This document shows positions 1-9,750 of a DNA stretch of 37,270 bases, in pieces. Position 1 is the first letter of the stretch; each line of letters starts with the position of its first letter. The stretch comes from Xanthobacter autotrophicus. GTDB lineage: Bacteria > Pseudomonadota > Alphaproteobacteria > Rhizobiales > Xanthobacteraceae. The position numbers and the translations under genes were made by a program. The notes under the pieces were generated by a model. That model was not told the origin of the DNA, ran no database searches, and saw nothing but the letters and a program-made list of their open reading frames with translations. The stretch spans positions 1 to 37,270 of the forward strand of contig NZ_JAIVFN010000031.1 of the NCBI RefSeq assembly GCF_030015065.1. Reading direction: 5' to 3'.

Positions 1-64
1 GTGCCGGAACGGGCGAAGGCGTTTTGTTGGGGCAGCGTTCTGCCCCCTCCCAATCCTCCCCCGT

Positions 65-90
65 CCCAACTCGGCTGTTGCCGAGTTGGG
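65..90. repeat. Perfect 11-bp hairpin beyond fabD
   Basis: Arms 65-75 and 80-90 are exact reverse complements around a 4-base loop (tgtt). It is the second of two hairpins met when reading leftward out of fabD. Neither side has a clear T-run, so a terminator role is inferred from position only; it could also be a small intergenic repeat or protect an mRNA 3' end. Confidence 0.45.
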
Positions 91-100
91 TACGCAAGAC

Positions 101-124
101 AGAAGCCGGATATATCCGGCTTCT
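101..124 (-). terminator. Probable fabD terminator hairpin
   Basis: Arms 101-110 and 115-124 form a perfect 10-bp stem with a tata loop. On the minus strand the stem is followed by tctgtcttg, a modestly T-rich tract, 37 bases past the fabD stop. This fits a Rho-independent terminator of fabD and suggests that whatever lies further left is not simply co-transcribed with it. Confidence 0.5.
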
Positions 125-160
125 GAACGGGAGAGGGCTTCAGGTCCGTGAAATCGCGCC

Positions 161-1147
161 TCAGGCCGCTGAGGCGGCGGCGTTGCGGGCGGCGATGAAG
201 GCCGCCACGTCTTCCGGCGTGCCCACGGCGCTGGCGACGACCGACTTGTCGATGCGCTTGACGAGGCCGCACAGCACCTTGCCGGCGCCGACCTCGACCA
301 TGCGCGTCACGCCCGCGCCCGCCATGTAGATGACGCTCTCGCGCCAGCGCACGGTTCCGGTCACCTGCTCCACCAGCAGGCGCACGATCTCGGCCGGGTC
401 GGTGACCGGGGAGGCGCGCACATTGGCCACCAGCGGCACCCGCGGCGTCATGACGGTGGAGCCGGAGAGCGCCACTTCCATGGCCTCGGCGGCCGGACCC
501 ATGAGGCGGCAATGGAAGGGGGCGGACACCGGCAGGAGCAGGGCCTTCATGGCGCCCTTCTCCTTGGCGATGACGATGGCGCGTTCCACCGCCGCCTTGG
601 TGCCGGAGACCACCACCTGGCCGGGGGCGTTGTCGTTGGCGGCCTCGCACACGTCGTCGCCGGCGGCTTCCGCGGCGACCGCCACCGCCTGGTCGTAGTC
701 GAGGCCGAGGAGGGCAGCCATGGCGCCTTCGCCCACCGGCACCGCCTCCTGCATGGCGCGGCCGCGGATGCGCAGCAGCCGGGCGGCTTCCGTCACGGTG
801 AGGGCGCCGGCGGCGGCAAGGGCCGAATATTCGCCGAGCGAATGGCCGGCCACGAAGGCGGCCTCGCGGGCGAGGTCCAGTCCGGCCTCGCTCTCAAGCA
901 CGCGCAGCGCCGCGAGCGACACCGCCATGAGCGCCGGCTGGGCATTGGCCGTGAGGGTCAGCGTCTCGATGGGGCCGTCCCACATCACCTGCGTCAGACT
1001 CTCGTTGAGGGCGGCATCCACTTCGTCGAACACGGCCTTCGCGGCCGGGAAATTGTCCGCCAGCGCCTTGCCCATGCCCACGGCCTGGCTGCCCTGGCCG
1101 GGGAAGATAAAGGCGGTCTGAGATCCTGTGCGCGGCCCATCCGACAT
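161..1147 (-). CDS. fabD: Malonyl-CoA:ACP transacylase FabD
   Basis: FabD moves the malonyl group from CoA to the phosphopantetheine arm of acyl carrier protein, supplying the extender unit for type II fatty-acid synthesis in the cytosol. The protein has the family's FPGQGSQ motif near residue 15, the nucleophile motif GHSLGEYSA with Ser103, and the downstream SAPFHC motif with the catalytic-site His. The length of 328 aa is close to the roughly 310 aa usual for FabD. The frame is open 14 codons further to 1189, but the ATG at 1147 (MSDGPRTG) matches family N-termini better. FabD is transcribed away from the deacetylase gene, with 171 bases between them. acpP and fabF, its usual neighbours, lie 17 kb away at 18148-19756. 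fabG is not in the window and could lie beyond the left edge. Confidence 0.95.
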   Translation of the reverse strand: MSDGPRTGSQTAFIFPGQGSQAVGMGKALADNFPAAKAVFDEVDAALNESLTQVMWDGPIETLTLTANAQPALMAVSLAALRVLESEAGLDLAREAAFVAGHSLGEYSALAAAGALTVTEAARLLRIRGRAMQEAVPVGEGAMAALLGLDYDQAVAVAAEAAGDDVCEAANDNAPGQVVVSGTKAAVERAIVIAKEKGAMKALLLPVSAPFHCRLMGPAAEAMEVALSGSTVMTPRVPLVANVRASPVTDPAEIVRLLVEQVTGTVRWRESVIYMAGAGVTRMVEVGAGKVLCGLVKRIDKSVVASAVGTPEDVAAFIAARNAAASAA

Positions 1148-1318
1148 GCGCGGCCCTCCGGTTATGAAATTTGGGGAGGGCAGAGACACCCGGAATGTGG
1201 GCGAGTCAAGGCGAGGGAGCTTGACTTTGCGGAAGGAGGGGCGTTTGCCTCTTCCGCTTCACATTTTATGCATAAGGGCTAGGCGAACTTGTGCGTAGGG
1301 CGTGAACGAAACCGGGCT

Positions 1319-2374
1319 ATGGTCGCCCGGCGCAGACATGGAAAGTGGTCCGTCGTGAAGGCTTCCTGGGGATTTCTCGCATTTGCCGCCGTGGGCCTGA
1401 TGGGCCTTGGCTCGGCCTCCGGCCAGACCTTCCAGCCGGCGCCTTCCGGCAAGCCCCTCGCCACCATGACGCCGACCGGGACCTTCGCCGCGTCCCAGAC
1501 CGCCGCCGAGCCGCCGGCTCCCGCGGCCGGCATGGCCGCGCCGGCGGCAACGCCGGCGTCCGCCGGGACCTCGCCGCAGAAGCTGGTGGCCTATTCCTCC
1601 GCGCTGGTGGACGGGCCCTACATCGCCATGACCTTCGACGACGGCCCGAACCCCGAGACCACGCCCCGCCTGCTGAAGATGCTGGAGCAGCGCGGCATCA
1701 AGGCCACCTTCTTCGTGCTCGGCAGCCGGGCGACGGCCTCGCCCGCCATCATCAAGCAGATGATCGCGCAGGGCCACGAGGTGGCGAACCATTCCTGGGA
1801 CCATCCCCAGCTGCCCAAGATTTCGGTGGCGGCCGCCGACAGGCAGATCGGCGACACCAACGCCGCCATTGAGCAGATCACCGGCAAGTCGCCCCTCTAC
1901 GTGCGCCCGCCCTATGGCGCCATGACCCCGGCGCTGCGCGCGCATCTGCGCGAGAAGTTCGGCTCGACCTTCATCTACTGGTCGGTGGATCCGCTCGACT
2001 GGAAGGACCGCAATGCGCAGGTCATCTACGACAGGATCGTGTCCCACGCCCATCCCGGCGCCATCGTGCTCGTCCACGACATCCACCCCACCACGGTGGA
2101 CGCGATGCCCAAGACGCTCGACGACCTCAAGGCCAAGGGCTACAGGTTCGTCACCGTCTCCGAACTCATCGCCATGAACAAAGGCGTGCCGGAGCCGAAG
2201 GTGGCCTCCGCCACCCCCGCGCCGAAGAAGAAGCCGAAGCCGGCCAATCCGGCATCCGCATCTGCGGCCGGCGCCAGCGGCGGCATGGCGCCGAAACCGG
2301 TCTCGGCCAAGCCCGCGTCGGCCAAGCCGACCACGCCGGCCCGCAATTCCAGCACCAGCATGGGCCTGTTCTGA
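1319..2374 (+). CDS. Secreted polysaccharide deacetylase (NodB domain)
   Basis: This is a carbohydrate esterase family 4 enzyme, predicted to remove N- or O-acetyl groups from an envelope or extracellular polysaccharide outside the cytoplasm. An N-terminal hydrophobic stretch (about residues 12-35, ending SASG-Q) looks like a signal peptide or anchor. An Ala/Pro-rich linker follows, then the NodB domain at about 95-285 with all five motifs: TFDDGP, NHSWDHP, RPPYG, DPLDWKDR and LVHDIH. The metal-binding Asp and two His residues are present. The last 60 residues form a Lys/Pro/Ala-rich, probably disordered tail with repeated SAKPASAKP units. I chose the ATG at 1319 over a TTG at 1289. The substrate cannot be told from sequence; peptidoglycan GlcNAc, exopolysaccharide and a chitooligosaccharide-like substrate are all possible. 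Confidence 0.88.
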   Translation: MVARRRHGKWSVVKASWGFLAFAAVGLMGLGSASGQTFQPAPSGKPLATMTPTGTFAASQTAAEPPAPAAGMAAPAATPASAGTSPQKLVAYSSALVDGPYIAMTFDDGPNPETTPRLLKMLEQRGIKATFFVLGSRATASPAIIKQMIAQGHEVANHSWDHPQLPKISVAAADRQIGDTNAAIEQITGKSPLYVRPPYGAMTPALRAHLREKFGSTFIYWSVDPLDWKDRNAQVIYDRIVSHAHPGAIVLVHDIHPTTVDAMPKTLDDLKAKGYRFVTVSELIAMNKGVPEPKVASATPAPKKKPKPANPASASAAGASGGMAPKPVSAKPASAKPTTPARNSSTSMGLF

Positions 2375-2738
2375 GCGGGGCGGCCTCCTGAGGAGTGACG
2401 CGAGCCGTATTCCTGCTTGAAGCGGCGCATCGGCGCTGCTTCCTCTTCCTCTTGCGGGAAGGGGGCAAGACCGCGCCTCGTTTCAAGCAGAGACACGGCC
2501 CTTCGGCTGCGAAACTTGCCTTCCGCGCAGAACCTGCTATACGCCCCGCTTCCGTCGCACCCGGCCGGGGGCTGAACGGACGGTTCTTCCTTGCCTTGGC
2601 GTCGATCGGCCCGGGTCAGGATGGAAAGGGCAAGCGCCCGTCGTCCCGTGTCCCCGCCTTCCGAGCTTCGCGCCTTTCCGAAAGGCAAGAAGGGCTTGGC
2701 GCCGGTGGGCGGAAGTGAAACGAAAGGCACACGAACAC
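2375..2738. other. Intergenic region and long rpsF leader
   Basis: This 364-base stretch has no credible gene. Its left part holds a long-range inverted repeat, ctgcttgaa at 2413-2421 against ttcaagcag at 2482-2490, which may belong to the 3' end of the deacetylase transcript. A promoter-like pair sits at 2515-2543. The rest would be a leader of about 190 bases ahead of rpsF. That leader contains a small hairpin at 2672-2686 (gccttt, ccg loop, aaaggc) enclosed by gcgcc at 2670-2674 and ggcgc at 2698-2702. Confidence 0.6.
2515..2543 (+). promoter_or_regulatory. Candidate promoter for the rpsF operon
   Basis: CTTGCC at 2515-2520 and TATACG at 2538-2543 are separated by 17 bases, close to the housekeeping-sigma pattern of alphaproteobacteria (CTTGAC and a TATA-like -10). 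Transcription would begin near 2550 and leave a leader of about 190 bases. Assigned by eye only. Confidence 0.42.
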
Positions 2739-3197
2739 ATGCCGCTTTACGAGCACGTGTTCCTCGCGCGCCAGGATGTCACGGCGCAGCAGGTCGAGGA
2801 ACTCACCACCCGATTCAAGGGTGTCATCGAGGCGAATGGCGGCTCGGTCGGCAAGACCGAGTACTGGGGCGTGAAGTCCCTGACCTATCGCATCAACAAG
2901 AACCGCAAGGCGCACTTCACGCTCCTGAACATCGACGCCCCCGCGGCGGCGGTTCAGGAACTGGAGCGCCAGCAGCGCATTGATGAGGACGTCCTGCGCG
3001 TCCTCACCCTGCGCGTCGAGGAGCACGAGGAAGGCCCTTCCGCCATGCTCCAGAAGCGTGACCGCGACGACCGCGGCGAGCGTGGGGAACGTGGCGATCG
3101 CGGTGATCGCGGCGACCGCGGCTTCGGTGGTCGTGAGGACCGCCCGCGCCGTCCGCGTCCCACTGAAGAGGCCCACGGCGGCGAGGAGGAAGTCTGA
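2739..3197 (+). CDS. rpsF: 30S ribosomal protein S6
   Basis: S6 binds 16S rRNA in the platform of the small subunit as a heterodimer with S18, which is encoded next. The N-terminal 95 residues are a normal S6 fold starting [11 protein letters not shown], with the conserved [17 protein letters not shown] region. The protein is 152 aa, longer than the 95-135 usual elsewhere. The extra length is a C-terminal tail from about residue 110 made of repeated RGE, RGD and DRG units and ending in a Glu-rich stretch; RG-rich S6 tails are common in Hyphomicrobiales. The frame is open upstream to a GTG at 2715, but family alignment fixes the start at the ATG 2739. The stop overlaps the rpsR start by one base (TGATG), which implies translational coupling. 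Confidence 0.97.
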   Translation: MPLYEHVFLARQDVTAQQVEELTTRFKGVIEANGGSVGKTEYWGVKSLTYRINKNRKAHFTLLNIDAPAAAVQELERQQRIDEDVLRVLTLRVEEHEEGPSAMLQKRDRDDRGERGERGDRGDRGDRGFGGREDRPRRPRPTEEAHGGEEEV

Positions 3198-3457
3198 TGG
3201 CGTTCGCTCAGTCCGGTGGTGCCGGCGGCGGCCAGCGCCGCCCCTTCTTCCGCCGTCGCAAGACCTGCCCGTTCTCCGGCCCCAACGCGCCGAAGATCGA
3301 CTACAAGGACGTGCGGCTCCTGCAGCGCTACATCTCCGAGCGCGGCAAGATCGTACCCTCGCGCATCACGGCGGTTTCCGCCAAGAAGCAGCGTGAGCTG
3401 TCCGCCGCCATCAAGCGCGCGCGGTTCCTGGGCCTGCTGCCCTTCGTGATCCGCTGA
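3197..3457 (+). CDS. rpsR: 30S ribosomal protein S18
   Basis: S18 is the partner of S6 in the 30S platform. The 86-aa protein has the canonical RRKTCPFSG segment followed by [19 protein letters not shown] and the C-terminal [11 protein letters not shown]. The N-terminus carries a short Gly/Gln/Arg-rich extension. The start codon shares one base with the rpsF stop, so expression of the pair is coupled. A strong hairpin begins six bases after the stop codon. Confidence 0.98.
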   Translation: MAFAQSGGAGGGQRRPFFRRRKTCPFSGPNAPKIDYKDVRLLQRYISERGKIVPSRITAVSAKKQRELSAAIKRARFLGLLPFVIR

Positions 3458-3463
3458 TCCATT

Positions 3464-3497
3464 CGCCCGCCCCGACGGGGCGGGCGTCTCCCTTTTT
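3464..3497 (+). terminator. Rho-independent terminator after rpsR
   Basis: A perfect 10-bp GC stem has arms cgcccgcccc (3464-3473) and ggggcgggcg (3477-3486) around a gac loop, followed by tctccctttttg. It lies inside the usual rpsF-rpsR-DUF2232-rplI order, so it probably lowers read-through rather than marking the end of an unrelated unit. Confidence 0.8.
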
Positions 3498-3589
3498 GTG
3501 GCGACGCGCCGTGGGAAACCGTTCCCGGGGCGCCTGCTGGGGTGGAGCGAAGATCCGCCTCTAACCGCGTCAGCGGGACAGCTTGTCGG

Positions 3590-4546
3590 ATGGCACTTCT
3601 TATCCTCATCGGCCTGGCCGCCGGATCGGCCTCCGCACTGCTTGCCGCCGGCGTCGCGGCGGGTGCGCTGCTGGCCGTGCCTCTCTTCTATCTCTCGCCC
3701 CTGCCGGTGATGATCGCCGGCATCGCCTTCAGCCCGCTGGCGGCGGCCATCGCCGTGGCCACGGGCGGCGCTGGGCTCTGGGTCGCCTTCGGCGGCACCT
3801 TCCTCATCACCTATCTGGTGGCCCTCGGCGGCCCTGCCCTCGGCCTGTCCTATGCCGCCATGCTGGCCCGGCCGGATCCGGCGGGCCGTGACGGGCTGGT
3901 CTGGTTTCCCGTGGGCGGGCTGGTGCTGCTCGCGGCGGGGTTCGCCGCCGTTTCCGTCGCCGTCGCCCTGTTCGCCATGGCGCAGGACTATGACGCCTAC
4001 CGCTCGGCGGTCACCGTTGCCTTCCAGACGCTGGTGGAAAGCCAGGGCCTGCCCGCCGGAGCCGGAGGACGCGACCCCGGCGCCATGGGCATCCTCATCG
4101 CGGCGGTCCTGCCGCCCATGGCGGCCACGATCACCATGGTGTCGCAACTGGTCAGCCTCTATCTCGCGGCCCGTGCGGCGCGGGTCTCCGGCCGGCTCGC
4201 CCGGCCGTGGCCGAGCCTTTCCGCCTTCCGGCTGCCGCCCGTGACGTCGCTGGTGCTCGCCGTGGTGCTGGCCTTGTCCATGGCCGGCGGCCTCTTCGGC
4301 CTTGCGGCCTCCGCCGCCGCCGCGACGCTCGCCGGCGCCTATGCGCTTGCGGGCTTCGCAGTGGTGCACGCCGTCACCCTCGGGCATCCGGCGCGGCTCC
4401 TCCTCCTCGGTGCCCTGTGGGTCACTTCCGCCGCGCTGGGGTGGCCGGTGCTGGCCATGGCCGTGCTCGGCTTCGCCGACGGCATGTTCGACTTCCGCTC
4501 CCGCATGCCGACCAGCAAGGGCCCGCCGGCAGCCAACGACCGCTGA
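3590..4546 (+). CDS. DUF2232 family membrane protein
   Basis: This 318-aa polytopic inner-membrane protein is almost entirely hydrophobic, with about eight predicted helices, rich in Ala, Leu, Val and Gly. It resembles the DUF2232 family, which in Hyphomicrobiales usually lies between rpsR and rplI. Its function is not established. The ATG at 3590 (MALLILIGLAAG) opens directly into the first helix; an upstream in-frame start at 3542 would add 16 polar residues and is less likely. It sits 92 bases after the rpsR terminator hairpin and 42 bases before rplI, in the same direction. The constant link with ribosomal genes is known for the family; any role in translation or cell growth would be speculation. 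Confidence 0.8.
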   Translation: MALLILIGLAAGSASALLAAGVAAGALLAVPLFYLSPLPVMIAGIAFSPLAAAIAVATGGAGLWVAFGGTFLITYLVALGGPALGLSYAAMLARPDPAGRDGLVWFPVGGLVLLAAGFAAVSVAVALFAMAQDYDAYRSAVTVAFQTLVESQGLPAGAGGRDPGAMGILIAAVLPPMAATITMVSQLVSLYLAARAARVSGRLARPWPSLSAFRLPPVTSLVLAVVLALSMAGGLFGLAASAAAATLAGAYALAGFAVVHAVTLGHPARLLLLGALWVTSAALGWPVLAMAVLGFADGMFDFRSRMPTSKGPPAANDR

Positions 4547-4588
4547 CTTTCAGAAAATCCCAACCGAATACGAACAGGAGAAACCAAG

Positions 4589-5170
4589 ATGGACGTCATT
4601 CTTCTCGAGCGCGTCGCCAAGCTCGGCCAGATGGGCGAAGTGGTGAAGGTGCGCGACGGCTACGCCCGCAACTTCCTGCTGCCGAACGGCAAGGCCCTGC
4701 GCGCCACCAAGGCGAACAAGGAACGCTTCGACACCATGAAGATCGAGCTTGAGGCCCGCAACCTCGAGCGCAAGCAGGAAGCCGAGGCGGTGGCCGAGAA
4801 GCTCAACGGCCAGAGCGTGGTCATGCTGCGCCAGGCGGGCGAGAGCGGCCAGCTCTACGGCTCGGTCTCCACCCGCGACATCGCCGATGGCCTCACCGCG
4901 GCCGGCTTCACCGTCGATCGCCAGCAGGTCGTCCTCAACCACCCCATCAAGGCCCTGGGCCTGCATGTGGTGCCGGTGACCCTGCACCCGGACGTGGAAG
5001 TGACCGTGAAGGTGAACGTCGCCCGCAACGCCGAAGAGGCCGAGCGTCAGGCCCGCGGCGAGGACGTGCGCACCGCCCGCGACGAGGATGCCGAGATCGA
5101 GGCCGAACTGGCCATCGAGCGCGCCGAGGTCGCCGCCGAACTGGCGGCCGAGGAAGGCGCCGAGGGCTGA
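4589..5170 (+). CDS. rplI: 50S ribosomal protein L9
   Basis: L9 binds 23S rRNA at the base of the L1 stalk, helps maintain reading-frame fidelity and restrains neighbouring ribosomes. The N-terminal domain starts [19 protein letters not shown] and has the signature [13 protein letters not shown]; a long connecting helix (about 40-80) leads to the C-terminal domain containing GQLYGSVS and the HPIKALG segment. At 193 aa it is longer than the roughly 150 aa of E. coli because of an acidic, Ala/Glu-rich C-terminal helix of about 45 residues, a common feature in this order. A good ribosome binding site (aggag) lies 8-12 bases upstream. A terminator hairpin follows at 5221. Confidence 0.97.
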   Translation: MDVILLERVAKLGQMGEVVKVRDGYARNFLLPNGKALRATKANKERFDTMKIELEARNLERKQEAEAVAEKLNGQSVVMLRQAGESGQLYGSVSTRDIADGLTAAGFTVDRQQVVLNHPIKALGLHVVPVTLHPDVEVTVKVNVARNAEEAERQARGEDVRTARDEDAEIEAELAIERAEVAAELAAEEGAEG

Positions 5171-5220
5171 GGCTCTCGCTCTTCGCCATCGCGCGGAGGC
5201 CTTGATCCGAAGGAAAGCAA

Positions 5221-5254
5221 ACGGCGTCCCGGCTTCGGCCGGGGCGCCGTTTTG
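5221..5254 (+). terminator. Rho-independent terminator after rplI
   Basis: A 13-bp stem (acggcgtcccggc against gccggggcgccgt, one G-U pair on the + strand) is capped by a ttcg loop closed by C-G, a hyperstable tetraloop, and followed by tttg. It lies 50 bases past the rplI stop and likely ends the ribosomal operon. Confidence 0.85.
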
Positions 5255-5568
5255 CATTCGCACGGCGCCGGGCGCCGGCTCGCGGTCACGTGACGGCGGA
5301 ACGGGCGCCGTCGCCGGGGAGCATATTGCGACGCTGCGGCCTTGGTGGTTTCATGAAACCCGTTGCGGCCATCCAGGCGAGCCGGACGAAGCCTGCTGTG
5401 TCTTGCGGTGTCCTTGCGGCATTTGCGACAACGGTCGAACGAAGCCGGCCATAGGGCGTTTTCACAGACGCCGGGCCTTGGCGCGCCGGAATGCGCCCGC
5501 CCGCGGGAGAGCGCTCCAGCCAGGAGCGGGGAGAAAGGGTTTCAGGCACAAGGTGGTGGAGGCGGCCG
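5255..5568. other. Intergenic region upstream of cfa-like gene
   Basis: No gene is visible in this 314-base stretch. The right end holds a ribosome binding site (ggagg near 5558) for the methyltransferase gene, and a perfect 14-bp palindrome lies at 5347-5360. I see no convincing -35/-10 pair. Confidence 0.5.
5347..5360. promoter_or_regulatory. Perfect 14-bp palindrome ggtttcatgaaacc
   Basis: The sequence equals its own reverse complement over all 14 bases, about 210 bases upstream of the cfa-like gene. The shape is typical of a dimeric regulator operator. It also resembles a ParB parS site lacking the central CG pair, so it is not a proper parS. No regulator can be named. Confidence 0.3.
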
Positions 5569-8596
<3,028 letters not shown>

Positions 8597-8612
8597 GCAG
8601 CGGCGGCCCGGC

Positions 8613-9065
8613 TCAGGTCGAGTCCGGGCCGCGCATGCGCACGACGAACTCCACCAGGAACGCGGTGGACCAGGCGACCATCATCGGGCCGATGAGGGAT
8701 TCAAAGCCGGCGATGGCGCGGAAGGACTTGGCGATGGATACGCCGTCCGCGCCCAGCGTGGTGTAGGTGGAGATGGAATAATACAGGGCGTCGTGCGGGT
8801 CCGCGATGGCGCCGAGCGCGACGTAGGCCGTTGCCCAGATGCAGCTCTCGAACATGTGGGCAAGGCTGAGGCTCAGCACGGTCGTGCTGATGATCACCGC
8901 CTCGCGGAACACGTGGTCGTGGTAGCTTTTGCCACGGATGCGCCGGCTGAGGCGGCGGCGGACGATCGCCAGCGCGATCGCATGGGAGACCACCGTAAGC
9001 ATTGCCAGCGCGATACACACCGCAAGCAACGCCAGATACGCGCCCGATCCTATTCCCCCATCCAT
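8613..9065 (-). CDS. Two-helix ion-channel-like membrane protein
   Basis: The 150-aa protein has a first hydrophobic helix (about 12-36), a basic cytoplasmic stretch, a second helix (about 56-80), a short pore-like segment YYSISTYTTLG and a last helix with the ESLIGPMMVAWSTAFL pattern. This is the layout of small ion-channel-domain proteins (Ion_trans_2-like) seen in proteobacteria. The position of the potassium selectivity filter reads TTLGADG instead of TTVGYGD, so potassium selectivity, or conduction at all, is doubtful. I chose the ATG at 9065 over a TTG at 9086. It converges with guaB. Upstream lie a dispersed repeat and the gene for another small membrane protein. Confidence 0.68.
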   Translation of the reverse strand: MDGGIGSGAYLALLAVCIALAMLTVVSHAIALAIVRRRLSRRIRGKSYHDHVFREAVIISTTVLSLSLAHMFESCIWATAYVALGAIADPHDALYYSISTYTTLGADGVSIAKSFRAIAGFESLIGPMMVAWSTAFLVEFVVRMRGPDST

Positions 9066-9172
9066 ATCCCGTGCCGGCCCCGTCAACGCGGTATCGCGCG
9101 TCGAAGCAGCCTACCTGCTTCCGGCGACGCGGAAAATCGCTGGGAGGAAAATCGCCGGTCCGTCGGCCCTTG

Positions 9173-9221
9173 GAGCGCGGCCCGAGCAAATTGGTTCGGT
9201 TTGCTTGGTGAAGCGCCCTCT
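9173..9221. repeat. Dispersed intergenic repeat, copy A
   Basis: This stretch aligns without gaps over 49 bases to 21124-21172, with 36 identities by my count. The best conserved blocks are gagcgc, attgg.tcg and ggtgaa.cgccctct. Both copies lie between genes close to a 3' gene end. I recognise no transposase or tRNA in or near it. Confidence 0.6.
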
Positions 9222-9246
9222 AAAATCAAGAAAGAGAAGGCGTTGT

Positions 9247-9275
9247 CCGATCAGCTTGCGATGCAAGCAGATCGG
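9247..9275 (-). terminator. Hairpin terminator of the small membrane protein gene
   Basis: Arms 9247-9259 and 9263-9275 pair over 13 positions with one A-A mismatch and a 3-base loop. On the minus strand it begins 8 bases after the stop codon at 9284 and is followed within a few bases by a pyrimidine-rich ccttctctttctt tract, so a terminator is likely. Confidence 0.55.
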
Positions 9276-9283
9276 CGCGTGCT

Positions 9284-9619
9284 CTAGGCGCCTTCGCGGT
9301 AATCGCGGGCGGAAGACTTGGGCGGGGTCACGTCGATCATGCCATTCTCGTCCGGCCTGCGTTCGGAGTTGCCGAATGGCTGTCCGCTGCGCAGGTCGAA
9401 CACCCGCACCGAGCCGAAGGAGGACGAGAAGCCGCCCCGGCCCATGCCCGGCGCCCGGCCGGTGACGAGGGCATAGACGCCCCCGCCGAGGACCAGAGCC
9501 GTGATCACGATGCCGGCCACGACGATGAGGCCGCCCACGAGGGTGAACAGCGCGAGGCCCACGAGGCCCGCGACCACGAGGCCGGCAACACCGCCAAACA
9601 GGTTCAGAAGCTGTTTCAT
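9284..9619 (-). CDS. Small membrane protein of unknown function
   Basis: This 111-aa protein begins with two closely spaced hydrophobic, Gly/Val-rich helices (about residues 8-30 and 33-53) and continues with a polar C-terminal half containing a Gly/Arg/Ser-rich stretch and a final PPKSSARDYREGA. I do not recognise a family. It begins with ATG, follows ppx in the same direction after 131 bases, and ends in its own hairpin. The elaborate inverted repeat at 9704-9734 separates it from ppx, so it is probably transcribed independently or at a reduced level from the ppk-ppx unit. Confidence 0.65.
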   Translation of the reverse strand: MKQLLNLFGGVAGLVVAGLVGLALFTLVGGLIVVAGIVITALVLGGGVYALVTGRAPGMGRGGFSSSFGSVRVFDLRSGQPFGNSERRPDENGMIDVTPPKSSARDYREGA

Positions 9620-9703
9620 GGCACCAGCGTGAAGGTGGAATGGGGCGGACTTGCGACTGTACCGCGCCGCCGGTGTGGTGCACGGTCACGGATATAGAAG
9701 CAA

Positions 9704-9734
9704 TTCGCGCGAACCGTTGCCTGGTTCGCGCGAA
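9704..9734 (-). terminator. Inverted repeat with self-palindromic arms after ppx
   Basis: Arms ttcgcgcgaacc (9704-9715) and ggttcgcgcgaa (9723-9734) are perfect 12-bp complements around a 7-base spacer, starting 16 bases past the ppx stop on the minus strand. Each arm also contains the palindrome ttcgcgcgaa, so the two boxes form a direct repeat as well. It may be the ppx terminator (a short ttgcttc follows) or a double operator ahead of the gene at 9619. Confidence 0.5.
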
Positions 9735-9750
9735 ACCGCTCTGGGCGCCC

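Noticed and set aside
65-124. The start of a CRISPR array
   Set aside because: The two hairpins differ from each other, there is no third unit, spacing is irregular and no cas gene is nearby.
5347-5360. A ParB parS centromere site
   Set aside because: The core lacks the central CG of gtttcacgtgaaac and is two bases too short; ParB specificity depends on that spacing. Kept only as an unexplained palindrome.
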